Source: Planctomycetota bacterium (GTDB taxonomy: Bacteria; Planctomycetota; Planctomycetia; Isosphaerales; Isosphaeraceae). From it: 64,000 bases of DNA. A program made the translations under genes and the position numbers. The stretch covers positions 1-64,000 of the forward strand of contig JAJYWB010000021.1 in the NCBI GenBank assembly GCA_021791715.1, in the 5' to 3' direction. Position 1 is the first letter of the stretch. Every line of letters starts with the position of its first letter. Shown here piece after piece: positions 34,705 to 43,236 of the stretch. The notes beneath the pieces were generated by a model that was given only the letters and a program-made list of their open reading frames with translations, was not told the DNA's origin and made no database searches.

Positions 34705-35022
34705 TCAGTGATTCGTCTGTTTGGAATAAATCGTTCGGCCCTCGATATCGACCGTGTCGACGAGGCCGATGATCACGGCGTCGACGGGAAGTTTCTCGGT
34801 CTCGGGGGTGAGCCTGGCGCTCGATCCCTGACAGATCAAAACATAATCGCCGAGCCCCGCTCCCAACGCGTCGACGACGATGAACGTTCGTCCCGTCGGC
34901 GAAAGTCGATCCCTCGTCTTCTCGTCGACGCGATACGGCTCGACCGCGAGGAGCTTGCGTCCCGTCATCGACGCGACCTTCTGGGTGGCGACGACGACGC
35001 CTGTCACTTTGGCGACGAACAT
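34705..35022 (-). CDS. BMC-P pentameric shell vertex protein, long form
   Basis: A 105-residue EutN/CcmL-family shell protein: MFVAKVTGVVVATQKVASMTG at the start, VVDALGAGLGDYVLICQGSSAR in the centre and PVDAVIIGLVDTVDI near the end, all standard. It has the fuller C-terminal strand and a short polar tail. It begins 3 bases after the acetate kinase stop codon, so it is surely in the same transcript. Together with the two other BMC-P proteins it would close the twelve vertices of the shell. Confidence 0.94.
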   Translation of the reverse strand: MFVAKVTGVVVATQKVASMTGRKLLAVEPYRVDEKTRDRLSPTGRTFIVVDALGAGLGDYVLICQGSSARLTPETEKLPVDAVIIGLVDTVDIEGRTIYSKQTNH

Positions 35023-35025
35023 CGA

Positions 35026-36222
35026 TCAGCCTCCCGAGGCCAGCAGGTCGCGCGCCCGGCGAGCGACGACGATTTCCTCGTTCGTGGGTATTGTCCAAAT
35101 TTGAACACGTGATTGATCGCTTGAGACGATGGATTCGTCTTTGGCGGCGGCGTTCCGCGCCGGGTCGAGCTCGATTCCGAACCACGAAAGGTCGCGGCAA
35201 ACCCCCTCGCGAATCCATTGCGAGTTTTCGCCGATTCCCCCGGTGAAGACGATCGCGTCGGCGCCGCCGAGTTCGACCAGATACGCGCCGAGATAATGAC
35301 GTATCGACGCGATATACACGTTGATCGCCAGTTCGGCGCGTTCGTCCCCCCGGCGCGCCGCGGCTTCGATGTCGCGAAGGTCGCGGCTCGTCCCGCTCAA
35401 TCCTTCAAGGCCCGATCGATTCGCGAGCGTATCGAGGATTTTCTCGAGCGTAAGCCCCGTCTCTCTGATCAAGAGAGGCAAGGCGAAAACGTCGAAATCC
35501 CCCACGCGGTTGTTCTGCGGCAGCCCCGATTGCGGGCTCATCCCCAAACTGCACGCGACCGACGCTCCATTTTTGATCGCGCACAGCGACGAGCTTCCTC
35601 CCAGATGACATGAAATGATTTTCAAGTCGTTTCGCTTAAGGATTTCGCTCGTTCGACCCGCGATGTAACGATGGCTCGCGCCGTGGAACCCCCAGCGAAC
35701 GACGCCGAATCGCGTCGCCCATTCGTCGGGGATCGCGTAGCGTTTATTGGCGGGAGGGATCGTTTCGTGAAAGCCCGTTTCAAACGACGCGACGAGGGGA
35801 AGGTTGGGGAATCGTTTGGCGAGCGAACGCATCGCTCGGATGTAAGGAGGATTGTGCGCCGGCGCGACCTCGGCGAACGAGTCCATAACATCCAATAACT
35901 TAGATGTAATGCGATGAGCGCCCGTGATATTACCCGCGTGGACCGCCTTGAAGCCGATCGCCGCGATCTCGGCCTCGCTTTCGATCACTCCGAGCTTGGG
36001 GTCGGTCAATTGTTCGAGGCAGATGCTCACCGCGACCGCGTGATCGGGTATCGGCTCGACGAGGTCGATCCGGCGTTGCGGCGACCAGATCGTCACCTTG
36101 GCGTCGTCGGACCCGATCCGTTCGACCGAGCCCCGCGCGAGGAGCGGTTCGGCGGGGTCTCCCAGGTCGTACAGCCGATACTTGAAGCTCGTGCTGCCGA
36201 GGTTGGCGACGAGGATTTTCAA
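35026..36222 (-). CDS. Acetate/propionate kinase-family enzyme with altered active-site residues
   Basis: A 398-residue acetate kinase homologue that would convert the acyl-phosphate from PduL to acid plus ATP. Recognisable motifs are NLGSTSFKY (residues 7-15), GFHGASHRYIAGR with His180, CHLGGSSSLCAI, and FTGGIGENSQWIREG. Compared from memory with the Methanosarcina thermophila enzyme, the substrate-binding Arg91 is Lys92 (GFKAVHAG instead of GHRVVHGG). Catalytic Asp148 is Glu148 (SFETGFH instead of FDTAFH). The DTSMG..TPLEG loop is rewritten (CSLGMSPQSGLPQNN), though Arg239 is kept. The changes suggest a different acyl group, for example lactyl, rather than loss of function. It lies between shell genes in the BMC operon. 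Confidence 0.88.
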   Translation of the reverse strand: MKILVANLGSTSFKYRLYDLGDPAEPLLARGSVERIGSDDAKVTIWSPQRRIDLVEPIPDHAVAVSICLEQLTDPKLGVIESEAEIAAIGFKAVHAGNITGAHRITSKLLDVMDSFAEVAPAHNPPYIRAMRSLAKRFPNLPLVASFETGFHETIPPANKRYAIPDEWATRFGVVRWGFHGASHRYIAGRTSEILKRNDLKIISCHLGGSSSLCAIKNGASVACSLGMSPQSGLPQNNRVGDFDVFALPLLIRETGLTLEKILDTLANRSGLEGLSGTSRDLRDIEAAARRGDERAELAINVYIASIRHYLGAYLVELGGADAIVFTGGIGENSQWIREGVCRDLSWFGIELDPARNAAAKDESIVSSDQSRVQIWTIPTNEEIVVARRARDLLASGG

Positions 36223-36247
36223 GGTTTCATCTCCCGGAACGAAAACG

Positions 36248-36529
36248 TCAGCCGCCGATAAATGTTTGAACGACGACGTGTTGAGGTCTGGGGATCACGT
36301 GCGCCGCGATCAATTGCCCGGCCCTCGCCGCGGCGTCCGCTCCCGCCTCGACCGCGGCGCGAACGCTCGAAACGTCGCCTTGAACCATCACGCTCACAAG
36401 CCCGCCGTCGAGCTTGATCACCGAGCTCGCGAGCGTCACGTTCGCCGCCTTGAGCATCGCGTCGATTCCCTGGATCAGGCCGACGAGCCCCATCGTCTCG
36501 ATCATGCCGATCGCCGAGCCGTTGTTCAC
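36248..36529 (-). CDS. BMC-H hexameric shell protein, third copy
   Basis: A 93-residue single-domain BMC shell protein: [41 protein letters not shown] and HVIPRP are classical. The pore loop reads VIKLDGG instead of the usual KVGSG, so its hexamer channel would carry different chemistry. I start at GTG 36529, 9 bases after GAAAGG. Upstream codons to 36610 give a non-BMC N-terminus, and GTG 36535 would leave no room for a ribosome-binding site. It is very similar to the next BMC-H (36.6 kb), so the two likely arose by tandem duplication. Confidence 0.9.
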   Translation of the reverse strand: MNNGSAIGMIETMGLVGLIQGIDAMLKAANVTLASSVIKLDGGLVSVMVQGDVSSVRAAVEAGADAAARAGQLIAAHVIPRPQHVVVQTFIGG

Positions 36530-36637
36530 GGTCGTCACCCTTTCAAAATCATGAGATGCGAATATGCAATTTCGCCTCGCCGAAGCGAAGTCGAGATCGC
36601 GCCGGATCAACCGTTTATTAAACGCGCTTTCGCGCGA

Positions 36638-36961
36638 TCATTTCACATACGTATCGAGAATCGTCCGATCGGGACGGGGAATCACGTGCGCCCCGACGAG
36701 TTCGCCCACTTTCGACGCGGCGTCGGCGCCGGCTTCGACCGCGGCGCGAACGCTGCCGACGTCCCCTTTGACGAGCGTCGTCACGTAACCCGCGCCGATC
36801 CCCACGCGACCCGCGAGCGTCACGTTCGCCGCCTTGAGCATCGCGTCGGTCGCCTCGATCAAACCGACGAGCCCCTTCGTCTCGATCAACCCCAGGGCGT
36901 CGCCGTTCGCTCCGTTAACGTTCGCAGTCATTTTTGTACCTTTTTGTTGTGCGGTCGCCAT
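36638..36961 (-). CDS. BMC-H hexameric shell protein, second copy
   Basis: A single BMC domain, 107 residues from ATG 36961: [40 protein letters not shown] and AHVIPRPDR. The pore loop is VGIGAG. Two starts are plausible. ATG 36961 has GGAG 9 bases upstream, within the end of the previous gene. ATG 36931 has AAGG about 7 bases upstream and would remove a polar 10-residue extension. It starts 4 bases after the first BMC-H gene stops. Closely related to the third copy. Confidence 0.92.
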   Translation of the reverse strand: MATAQQKGTKMTANVNGANGDALGLIETKGLVGLIEATDAMLKAANVTLAGRVGIGAGYVTTLVKGDVGSVRAAVEAGADAASKVGELVGAHVIPRPDRTILDTYVK

Positions 36962-36965
36962 GACT

Positions 36966-37295
36966 TCACGCTCCGTCGTTTCGAGTCGCCGCGGGAGCGG
37001 CCGCGGGCTTCTTGGCGAACGGCAACACGCCGCCCAGATCCTCGTGAGGTCGCGGAATCACTTGAACGCTAATCACTTCGCCGATGCGACCCGCCGCCGC
37101 GGCGCCCGCGTCGACCGCGGCCTTCACCGCCGCCACGTCTCCCGCGACGAACGCCGTCACGAGCCCGCTCCCCACTTTATCCCAGCCGACCAACTCGACG
37201 TTGGCGGCCTTCACCATCGCGTCGCTCGCCTCGACGAGCGCGATAAATCCCTTGCACTCGATCATGCCGAGCGCTTCCAGGGACGCGTTTGCCAT
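36966..37295 (-). CDS. BMC-H hexameric shell protein, first copy
   Basis: A 109-residue canonical BMC-H protein: [24 protein letters not shown], pore loop WDKVGSGLV (Lys40, GSG 42-44), [20 protein letters not shown] and [12 protein letters not shown]. It ends in an Ala/Pro-rich tail ([13 protein letters not shown]) of about 15 residues. It is the closest of the three to typical planctomycete and PduA-like facets and probably builds most of the shell surface. ATG 37295 is close to the domain start. Confidence 0.95.
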   Translation of the reverse strand: MANASLEALGMIECKGFIALVEASDAMVKAANVELVGWDKVGSGLVTAFVAGDVAAVKAAVDAGAAAAGRIGEVISVQVIPRPHEDLGGVLPFAKKPAAAPAATRNDGA

Positions 37296-37369
37296 CTGTC
37301 GACTCCTAATCCAATCAAGAAAACGGAAGAATCAATCAACGCACTAACAACAAAAAGAACTTCGATCGA

Positions 37370-38062
37370 TTAGCCGCGCGGCCTCACGAGTTCGACTTTC
37401 GTCGCATGAGCGAGGTCGCAGCAGTTCGCCTCGTCGGTGTCGATGTGAACCTCGAGCTTCCAATCGTCGTGCGTCCGCACGAGCAACCCCTCGAGAACCG
37501 TCGGACACGATCCCTCGACCCTGAGATCGAGCCGATCCTTGTGCTTCACTCCGTAATAACTCGCATCTTTCGGACCCATATGAACATGGCGTTCGGCGCG
37601 GATCACCCCGCGGGGCAAAACCAAACTCCCCTTCGGGCCGATCAACAGACATCCGGGAGTTCCCTCGATCTCTCCCGAAAGCCGTACGGGAACTTCGATT
37701 CCCAGGCTGATCGCATCGGTGAACGCGAGTTCGACCTGGCTGAATTTTCGGCAAGGACCGAGAATCCGAACGCCCGGTATCATCCGCTGCCTCGGCCCGA
37801 CGACCGCGACCGTTTCGTTCGCGGCGAAATCGGTCGATTGATACAGCGTACGCATCGGAGTCAACTGATATCCAGGACCAAAAAGAACGTCGACATCGGC
37901 TTGCGTTAAATGACAATGCCGCGCCGAGATGTTGACGACAAGGTTGGGTCGATACGAAGGCTCGACTCGCGGAGCGGCGCGGCCGTTCAATCCTCCAAGT
38001 CGATCGATCAAAATCGACCGGACGATCCCCTCCACCTGATCGCGTGCGATCGCGGTCGTCAT
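37370..38062 (-). CDS. PduL-type phosphotransacylase
   Basis: Moves the acyl group from CoA to phosphate, regenerating CoA inside the compartment. The 230-residue protein has the two beta-barrel halves of PduL with zinc-binding His motifs NISARHCHLT (His49, His51) and AERHVHMGP (near 160), and the VLGPCRKFSQVELA-like central block. The N-terminal helix QVEGIVRSILIDRLGG (residues 9-24) fits an encapsulation peptide. It starts inside the DeoR gene's stop (4-base overlap, ATGA), so the regulator and enzyme are coupled. Confidence 0.94.
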   Translation of the reverse strand: MTTAIARDQVEGIVRSILIDRLGGLNGRAAPRVEPSYRPNLVVNISARHCHLTQADVDVLFGPGYQLTPMRTLYQSTDFAANETVAVVGPRQRMIPGVRILGPCRKFSQVELAFTDAISLGIEVPVRLSGEIEGTPGCLLIGPKGSLVLPRGVIRAERHVHMGPKDASYYGVKHKDRLDLRVEGSCPTVLEGLLVRTHDDWKLEVHIDTDEANCCDLAHATKVELVRPRG

Positions 38063-38886
38063 GCTCGGCTCCTTGTCGCTTCGTCTTTAGATTGTCCGTT
38101 AAGCGAATCGCCGAACGGATCGCGTTCGGGCTCGGCGAACAACACGTTCACATTCTTATCGCGCAACATGCCTCGATGTTCCTCGCTCAATCCGGCGTCG
38201 ACGACGATCGTTCGCACGCTTTCGAGCCCGCACAGCCACGCGAGCGCCGGCCTGCCGAATTTGGTGTGATCGGCGACGACGAACACCTCCTGGGCGCACG
38301 CGGTCATTCGTCGCTGAGTTTCAACCAATAATAAATTGTGGTTATAAATACCGTCCGCGATGATTCCCCCCGCTCCCATGATCGTCTTCCGCACCCGAAC
38401 GTCTTTCAGCCCGTCGATCGCGATCGGGCCGAGCGCCACCCCCGTTTTGGGGTAAACGTAGCCGCCGATCAGAATCAAATCGGTCTCTTTGCTCGCGGCG
38501 ATCAAAGACGCGATCGGCAGGCTGTTGGTGACGATCTGTACGGGTCGGTCGACGAGAGCGCGGGCGACTTCCAGCGTCGTCGTTCCGCCGTCGAGCAAGA
38601 TCGATTCGCCGTCTTCGATCAACGACGCGACGAGCCGACCGATCGCACGCTTCTCCGCCGCCGAAGTCGCGGCGCGATCCTCAAGAGCCGGAAGCGACTT
38701 CATCTCCGCGACGCTCACCGCGCCGCCGTAAACCCGCTTGATCAGCCCCGCGTGATCGAGAGCCTCCAGATCGCGGCGAATCGTGCTTTCAGAAGCGCCC
38801 AACGAGGCCGCGATCCCGGTCAGACTCGCGAAACCATCGCGACCGATCCGTTCCAGCAGCATTCGACGACGCGTCTCTTGATTCAT
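38059..38886 (-). CDS. DeoR-family transcriptional regulator of the BMC operon
   Basis: A 275-residue sugar-responsive repressor type. It has an N-terminal helix-turn-helix (LTGIAASLGASESTIRRDLEALDHAGLIKRVYGGA) and a C-terminal sugar-phosphate-sensing domain (LLDGGTTTLEVARAL, IVTNSLPIASLIA, LIGGYVYPKTGVALG, VVADHTKFGRPA). It is first in the BMC operon, so it probably represses it until a pathway sugar phosphate appears. I chose ATG 38886. The upstream GTG 38919 falls at the predicted transcription start of the promoter at 38927-38955, which leaves a 30-odd-base leader only for the ATG. Confidence 0.9.
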   Translation of the reverse strand: MNQETRRRMLLERIGRDGFASLTGIAASLGASESTIRRDLEALDHAGLIKRVYGGAVSVAEMKSLPALEDRAATSAAEKRAIGRLVASLIEDGESILLDGGTTTLEVARALVDRPVQIVTNSLPIASLIAASKETDLILIGGYVYPKTGVALGPIAIDGLKDVRVRKTIMGAGGIIADGIYNHNLLLVETQRRMTACAQEVFVVADHTKFGRPALAWLCGLESVRTIVVDAGLSEEHRGMLRDKNVNVLFAEPERDPFGDSLNGQSKDEATRSRA

Positions 38887-38926
38887 GACCGATTCGTCTC
38901 GAAGTCTTTCGCACGCCACGAATGCT

Positions 38927-38955
38927 ATTCTTCAATCTCGAACGGAGTCTGTCAA
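38927..38955 (-). promoter_or_regulatory. Predicted sigma-70 promoter of the BMC operon
   Basis: On the minus strand, TTGACA (complement of 38950-38955) is followed by a 17-base spacer and AAGAAT (complement of 38927-38932, 4 of 6 to consensus). The start of transcription would be near 38920, about 34 bases before the DeoR ATG. A DeoR operator should lie here, but I do not see a clear palindrome. Confidence 0.55.
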
Positions 38956-39204
38956 GAATCCGGCGGAACCTTTTCGTCAATTTGAACGATTACGGCGGAT
39001 TTTGTGGAAGAAATCTTTCAGATCGCGTTGTGGTTTTGGCGCCTGTTAACCGAAATCGGTCATCCGGGTGGGCTTTCGCCGATCGATTGCGTTGTTTTAA
39101 CGACGTTGCCCGTCGGGTGGCGCGGCGATAAGATCGGATCGTCCGGGCTTCGTTGACCGACCCGAGCCTCGATCGATCAAGTCCACTCGAAAGGAACCCG
39201 ATTC

Positions 39205-40083
39205 GTGCCCGAGCTACCCGAGGTCGAGACGATGGTTCGGGGGCTTCGGCCCGTGATGGAGGGTTTCTCACTCGTTGAACTGAAAATACATGATCCGTCT
39301 TTGATCCGTGGGATCGAACCCGATCGTTTAATCGACCGGGTTGAGGGATCTCGGATCGATCGGATCGAGCGACGAGGCAAGTGGGTTGTTTTTCATCTCG
39401 CACTCGACGCGGGTATTATCGTCGTTCAGCCGCGGATGACGGGAGGATTTTGGCTCATTTTTCCGGCTCGAATCGATCACGCGCGCCTCACGTTTCGGTT
39501 GGGTGAACCCGAGCGGTCGGTTTGGTACTGCGATGCGCGACGATTGGGGCGAATTCATTGGTTTGGATCTCTCGAAGAAGCCTCGCGGGCGTTCAAGAAA
39601 TCGCACGGACCCGATGCGCTCGCGATCGAGCTCGACATCCTTATCGCCAAGCTCAAAGCGACGAATCGAGGAATCAAGCCGACATTGATGGATCAAAAAA
39701 TCCTCGCCGGAATCGGCAACATCTACGCCGACGAAATCTTATTCGCGGCCAAGATTCATCCCGAGAGAAAAGCTTCGTCGCTCGCTTCCAAAGAAATCAA
39801 GCAAATACATGATTCGATCAGTTTGGTGTTGGCGAAGGCGATCGCCGCTGAGGGTTCGAGCTTCGACGCGGGATATCGAACCGTCCTCGGCCTTGAAGGG
39901 GGTTTTTTGGCGATGAACGCGGTTTATGGACGCGAGGGCGCCCCCTGCCCCGATTGCGGCTCGGCGATCGTCAAAGGGAAAATTCAGGGCCTGATCGGCA
40001 GACCGACGTATCATTGCCCAGGCTGCCAGATACTCGGTCGTCGTCGGAAAAAACGATCGACGAAAAACGATCCCGAACGGTGA
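39205..40083 (+). CDS. mutM: Formamidopyrimidine-DNA glycosylase
   Basis: Base-excision repair enzyme that removes 8-oxoguanine and formamidopyrimidines and nicks the strand. The 292-residue protein begins PELPEVETMVRGL, with the catalytic Pro1 and Glu2 after Met removal. It contains the GRKWV-like RGKWVVFHL block, the helix-two-turn-helix segment ILAGIGNIYADEILF, and a C-terminal zinc finger (CPDCGSAIVKGK..TYHCPGCQ). The start is GTG 39205; Pro must be residue 2, which fixes it. Divergent from the BMC operon. Confidence 0.96.
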   Translation: MPELPEVETMVRGLRPVMEGFSLVELKIHDPSLIRGIEPDRLIDRVEGSRIDRIERRGKWVVFHLALDAGIIVVQPRMTGGFWLIFPARIDHARLTFRLGEPERSVWYCDARRLGRIHWFGSLEEASRAFKKSHGPDALAIELDILIAKLKATNRGIKPTLMDQKILAGIGNIYADEILFAAKIHPERKASSLASKEIKQIHDSISLVLAKAIAAEGSSFDAGYRTVLGLEGGFLAMNAVYGREGAPCPDCGSAIVKGKIQGLIGRPTYHCPGCQILGRRRKKRSTKNDPER

Positions 40084-40148
40084 TGTCGTTTCGTTTATTG
40101 CGTAAAAGTGTGTGTGTGTGTTGTATCAACATGTGTGATCTATTCTGT

Positions 40149-41042
40149 TTGGGAGGGCGAACCTCCTGGTGAGCCTCGGTTCGTAAACATCGGAAACATT
40201 GTCGTTTTTTCGGGCATAAATTGCAAACATATAATTTGGCACACCAGGAGGTTCGCCTTCCCAAATTCGGCATCGGCCTTCCCAATTGCGGGATAAATCG
40301 GCTCACCAGGAGGTTCGCCCTCCCAAATTCGGCTTCGGCCTTCCCAATTGCGGGATAAGTCGGCTCACCAGGAGGTTCGCCCTCCCAAGTTCGGCATCGA
40401 CCTCCCAAATGCGGCTTCGGCCTTCCCAATTGCGGGATAAATCGGCTCACCAGGAGGTTCGCCCTCCCAAATTCGGCATCGGCCTCCCAAATTGCGGCAT
40501 CGGCCTCCCAAGTTCGGCATCGGCCTTCCCAATTGCGGGATAATTCGGCTCACCAGGAGGTTCGCCCTCCCAAATTCGGCATCGCCGACTCCCAAATTCG
40601 GCATCGGCCTCGCAAATTCTGGATAAATCGGCTCACCAGGAGGTTCGCCCTCCCAAATTGCGGCATCGGCCTCCCAAATTCGGCATCGCCGACTCCCAAA
40701 TTCGGCTTCGGCCTCCCAAATGCGGGATAAGTCGGCTCACCAGGAGGTTCGCCCTCCCAAATTCGGCATCGGCCTCCCAAATTCGGCTTCGGCCTTCCCA
40801 ATTGCGGGATAATTCGGCTCACCAGGAGGTTCGCCCTCCCAAATTCGGCATCGCCCTCCCAAATTCGGCTTCGGCCCTCCCAAATTCGGCATCGGCCTCC
40901 CAAATTCGGCTTCGGCCTTCCCAATTGCGGGATAATTCGGCACACCAGGAGGTTCGTCCTCCCAAATTGCGGCATCGGCCTCCCAAATGCGGCATCGGCC
41001 TTCCAAATGCGGGATAAATCGGCTCACCAGGAGGTTCGCCAT
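40149..41042. repeat. Inverted-repeat element followed by a nested direct-repeat array
   Basis: A reverse arm (40156-40175, GGCGAACCTCCTGGTGAGCC) faces a forward arm (40238-40257) across 62 bases, the same element as at 19-137. From the forward arm an array continues. GGCTCACCAGGAGGTTCGCC recurs at about 40238, 40300, 40362, 40444, 40547, 40630, 40733, 40815, 40939 and 41021. The spacings (62, 62, 82, 103, 83, 103, 82, 124, 82) are near multiples of 20.6, because variable numbers of a 20-21-base sub-unit (GGCATCGGCCTCCCAAATTC and variants) lie between. Each long unit usually ends TTGCGGGATAA. Open frames across it on both strands are low-complexity repeat translations, not genes. Confidence 0.93.
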
Positions 41043-41157
41043 GCCGATTGCCGGTTCGGCGTCAAATCGCGACGATCATACGGATTTCATTCCGAATGAT
41101 ATCTCATTTACCATAATATCATCTTGCTTACCAAGCGTGAGGAGAAAATCGAATCGT

Positions 41158-42189
41158 TCACGCTTTCGTCGCCAGGACCGCGTCGAGCGGGACTCCGCCC
41201 GAGAGCGCTTTGTGCTCGACTCCGGCGAAGCCGACGCTCTTGAGCAGCGATTCATATTCTTGCGCGGTTCGTTCGCGCCCCTCGGTGTATATCAACATCC
41301 CGAGATGTTGCATCAGCGCCCACCGCGGCCCCGATCGATCGGAATCGATCAGCTTTTCGGCGACAAGAACCGAGCCTCCAATCGGCAGACGATCATAAAT
41401 ACGCTTTAAAAGGACAAGGATTTTTTCCTCGGTCCAATCGTGGAGGATGCGACCGAGCGCGAAGACGTCTCCTTCGGGGAGAGGATCGACGAAAAAATCT
41501 CCCGCGCGGATCTCGATCCGCGAGGCCGCGGGCGATCGGCCGACGATCTCGCGGGTCAAAGGAACGACGTCGGCGAGGTCGAAAACCGTCGCGTGCAACC
41601 GCGGATAACGCTCGCACGCCGCGATCGCGAGATGCCCCGTCGCGCCGCCGAGATCGACGAGCCGTTTCCTCGATCCCAGGTCGAACGCCGCGACGACCTC
41701 GGGTGAACTAATCAATCCATATCCGTGCATTCCCATTAAGAATTCACGCTTGGATTCCTCGGTACGAAAGAAATTCGCGAAAATCGGCCCGTCCCAGCCG
41801 AAGGTTTCTTTCCAGCGGTGCGTTCCCTCGCGAATCGCCCCCTCGAGGTTCGCCCACATCTTCCACAGAACGTCGTTCGAATAGCCGATATATCCCGTTA
41901 ATCGTCGCGGACTCGCGCTCGTTAAGTACGTTTGAGCGACCCGAGCGTTCGCGTAACGATCGGCCGATTTTTCGATCAGCTTCAGGCAAACGCACGCGTC
42001 GAGCAGCCTGCCGAGCGAGTCGGCGTGAAGACCCAGTTTTTCGGCGAGCGCTTCGGCGGTCGCGGGCTCTTTGTCAAGCGCGTCGAAAATTCCCAGCGAA
42101 ACCGCGGCGAACATCGTCTTCGATCGACGGTACGATTCGAGCAAATCGAGGACGATCGAGGGATCGGCTACCGAAGGAAGTTCCGACAT
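41158..42189 (-). CDS. SAM-dependent O-methyltransferase, acetylserotonin-OMT type
   Basis: A 343-residue class I methyltransferase with an N-terminal winged-helix dimerisation domain (LLESYRRSKTMFAAVSLGIFDAL..ALAEKLGLHADSLGRLLDAC). The catalytic domain has SAM motif I LVDLGGATGHLAIA, an RIEIRAGDFF motif and the ALGRILHDWTEEK block, where the catalytic His of small-molecule OMTs lies. It likely methylates a hydroxylated secondary metabolite or carotenoid-like compound; substrate unknown. ATG 42189 has AAGAGAG upstream. It follows the repeat array and no biosynthetic cluster is nearby. Confidence 0.88.
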   Translation of the reverse strand: MSELPSVADPSIVLDLLESYRRSKTMFAAVSLGIFDALDKEPATAEALAEKLGLHADSLGRLLDACVCLKLIEKSADRYANARVAQTYLTSASPRRLTGYIGYSNDVLWKMWANLEGAIREGTHRWKETFGWDGPIFANFFRTEESKREFLMGMHGYGLISSPEVVAAFDLGSRKRLVDLGGATGHLAIAACERYPRLHATVFDLADVVPLTREIVGRSPAASRIEIRAGDFFVDPLPEGDVFALGRILHDWTEEKILVLLKRIYDRLPIGGSVLVAEKLIDSDRSGPRWALMQHLGMLIYTEGRERTAQEYESLLKSVGFAGVEHKALSGGVPLDAVLATKA

Positions 42190-42328
42190 AATCAACTCTC
42201 TTAAAAAGATATATAATAAAACAATCTTGGTTGAGGATCGCGATCGAAACGAAAACGAAAGAAGCGTTTATTCGGGAATTCGCTTCTGGCGAGAGCGTCT
42301 TTGGCAAGCTACGAACGGCGTTTCGCGT

Positions 42329-43177
42329 TCAATCTTCGATCGACGAATCGTCCTCGGGGATGAAGCCGAGGAGTTCCTCGGCCGCGGTCAGATCCCAGCG
42401 CGTGCCTCTGTTGTTGGAAAGGCCGTTGACGACGACGTACGAAAGCGCGTCGAAATCGGCCTCGACGGCTCGCCCGAAGAGCCGAACGAGGTCTTTATTC
42501 GAAAGCCAAAGCGATCGGGCCCACGGATCGGGGAGAGTCGCGGGGGAGTTTCGCCCGATTTGAACCCAACCGAGCCGAAGCGCGACAAACGTCATATCAA
42601 ACGCCCGGGCGATGCTTTTGCCGAGCCGTTCGCCCATCCATTTCGAAGCCCCGTAGGCGTTATCGGGACGAGGCGGAAGGTCGACCGTGATCGGCATGTC
42701 GTCGTATTCGCGATATCCCCCCATCACGTGATTTGAACTCGCGAAGACGAAACGCTCGACCCCCGCGAGCGCGGCGGCGTTAAGGACGTTCGCCGTCGCG
42801 TCCAAATTCGGCCCCTCGAGCTCGTGCCACGCCGCGAATTCGTTCGAATCGCCCGCCAGATGAACGACCGTATCGACCTCCTCGAAATACGAAGCCCATT
42901 CTTCATCATAAATCGATAAGTCGGCGACGTAAATCTCTCCGGTGTCGTCGTCGTTTCGATCGATGAGCACAAGATCATACAAATCGGCCCACGCCACGCG
43001 GAGCTTGCGGCCGATATCGCCGCAAGCCCCGGTGATGAGAACCGAGCGTTTCGCGTCCTCGAACTCGTCGTCTTCGAACTCGTCTTCGATCTCCTCGGCG
43101 GCGATCACCGTCAGATCGGGGAATTTACGAATCGGAGTCGTGGATTCTTGGATCGCTTCGGGATCGTCGCCGTTCAT
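42329..43177 (-). CDS. NAD-dependent epimerase/dehydratase (extended SDR)
   Basis: A 282-residue sugar-epimerase-like short-chain dehydrogenase. It has the SDR motif TGACGDIGRKL near residue 48, an Asp-rich stretch before it (EEIEDEFEDDEFEDAKRS), VVHLAGDSNEFAAW, the active-site Ser region FVFASSNHVMGGY and catalytic YGASKWMGE (Tyr-x3-Lys). The C-terminal substrate half is short. The acidic N-terminus is unusual. It resembles uronate-dehydrogenase-like proteins, so hexuronate oxidation is a possibility. ATG 43177 has AGGAAG upstream; the frame extension to 43321 has no fold character. First of the epimerase to hydrolase group on this strand. Confidence 0.85.
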   Translation of the reverse strand: MNGDDPEAIQESTTPIRKFPDLTVIAAEEIEDEFEDDEFEDAKRSVLITGACGDIGRKLRVAWADLYDLVLIDRNDDDTGEIYVADLSIYDEEWASYFEEVDTVVHLAGDSNEFAAWHELEGPNLDATANVLNAAALAGVERFVFASSNHVMGGYREYDDMPITVDLPPRPDNAYGASKWMGERLGKSIARAFDMTFVALRLGWVQIGRNSPATLPDPWARSLWLSNKDLVRLFGRAVEADFDALSYVVVNGLSNNRGTRWDLTAAEELLGFIPEDDSSIED

Positions 43178-43236
43178 GGCTTCACTTCCTGGGAGAATGG
43201 CCGACCCGCGAATCGCGATCCGCGAGCGTCGAATCG

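Noticed and set aside
40286-41017. Open frames in the repeat array on both strands
   Set aside because: Repetitive Pro/Gly/Arg-rich translation of direct repeats with no start signals; explained fully by the array.
40238-41042. CRISPR array
   Set aside because: Spacers are themselves repeat modules at fixed 20-21-base steps, with no unique spacers and no cas genes.
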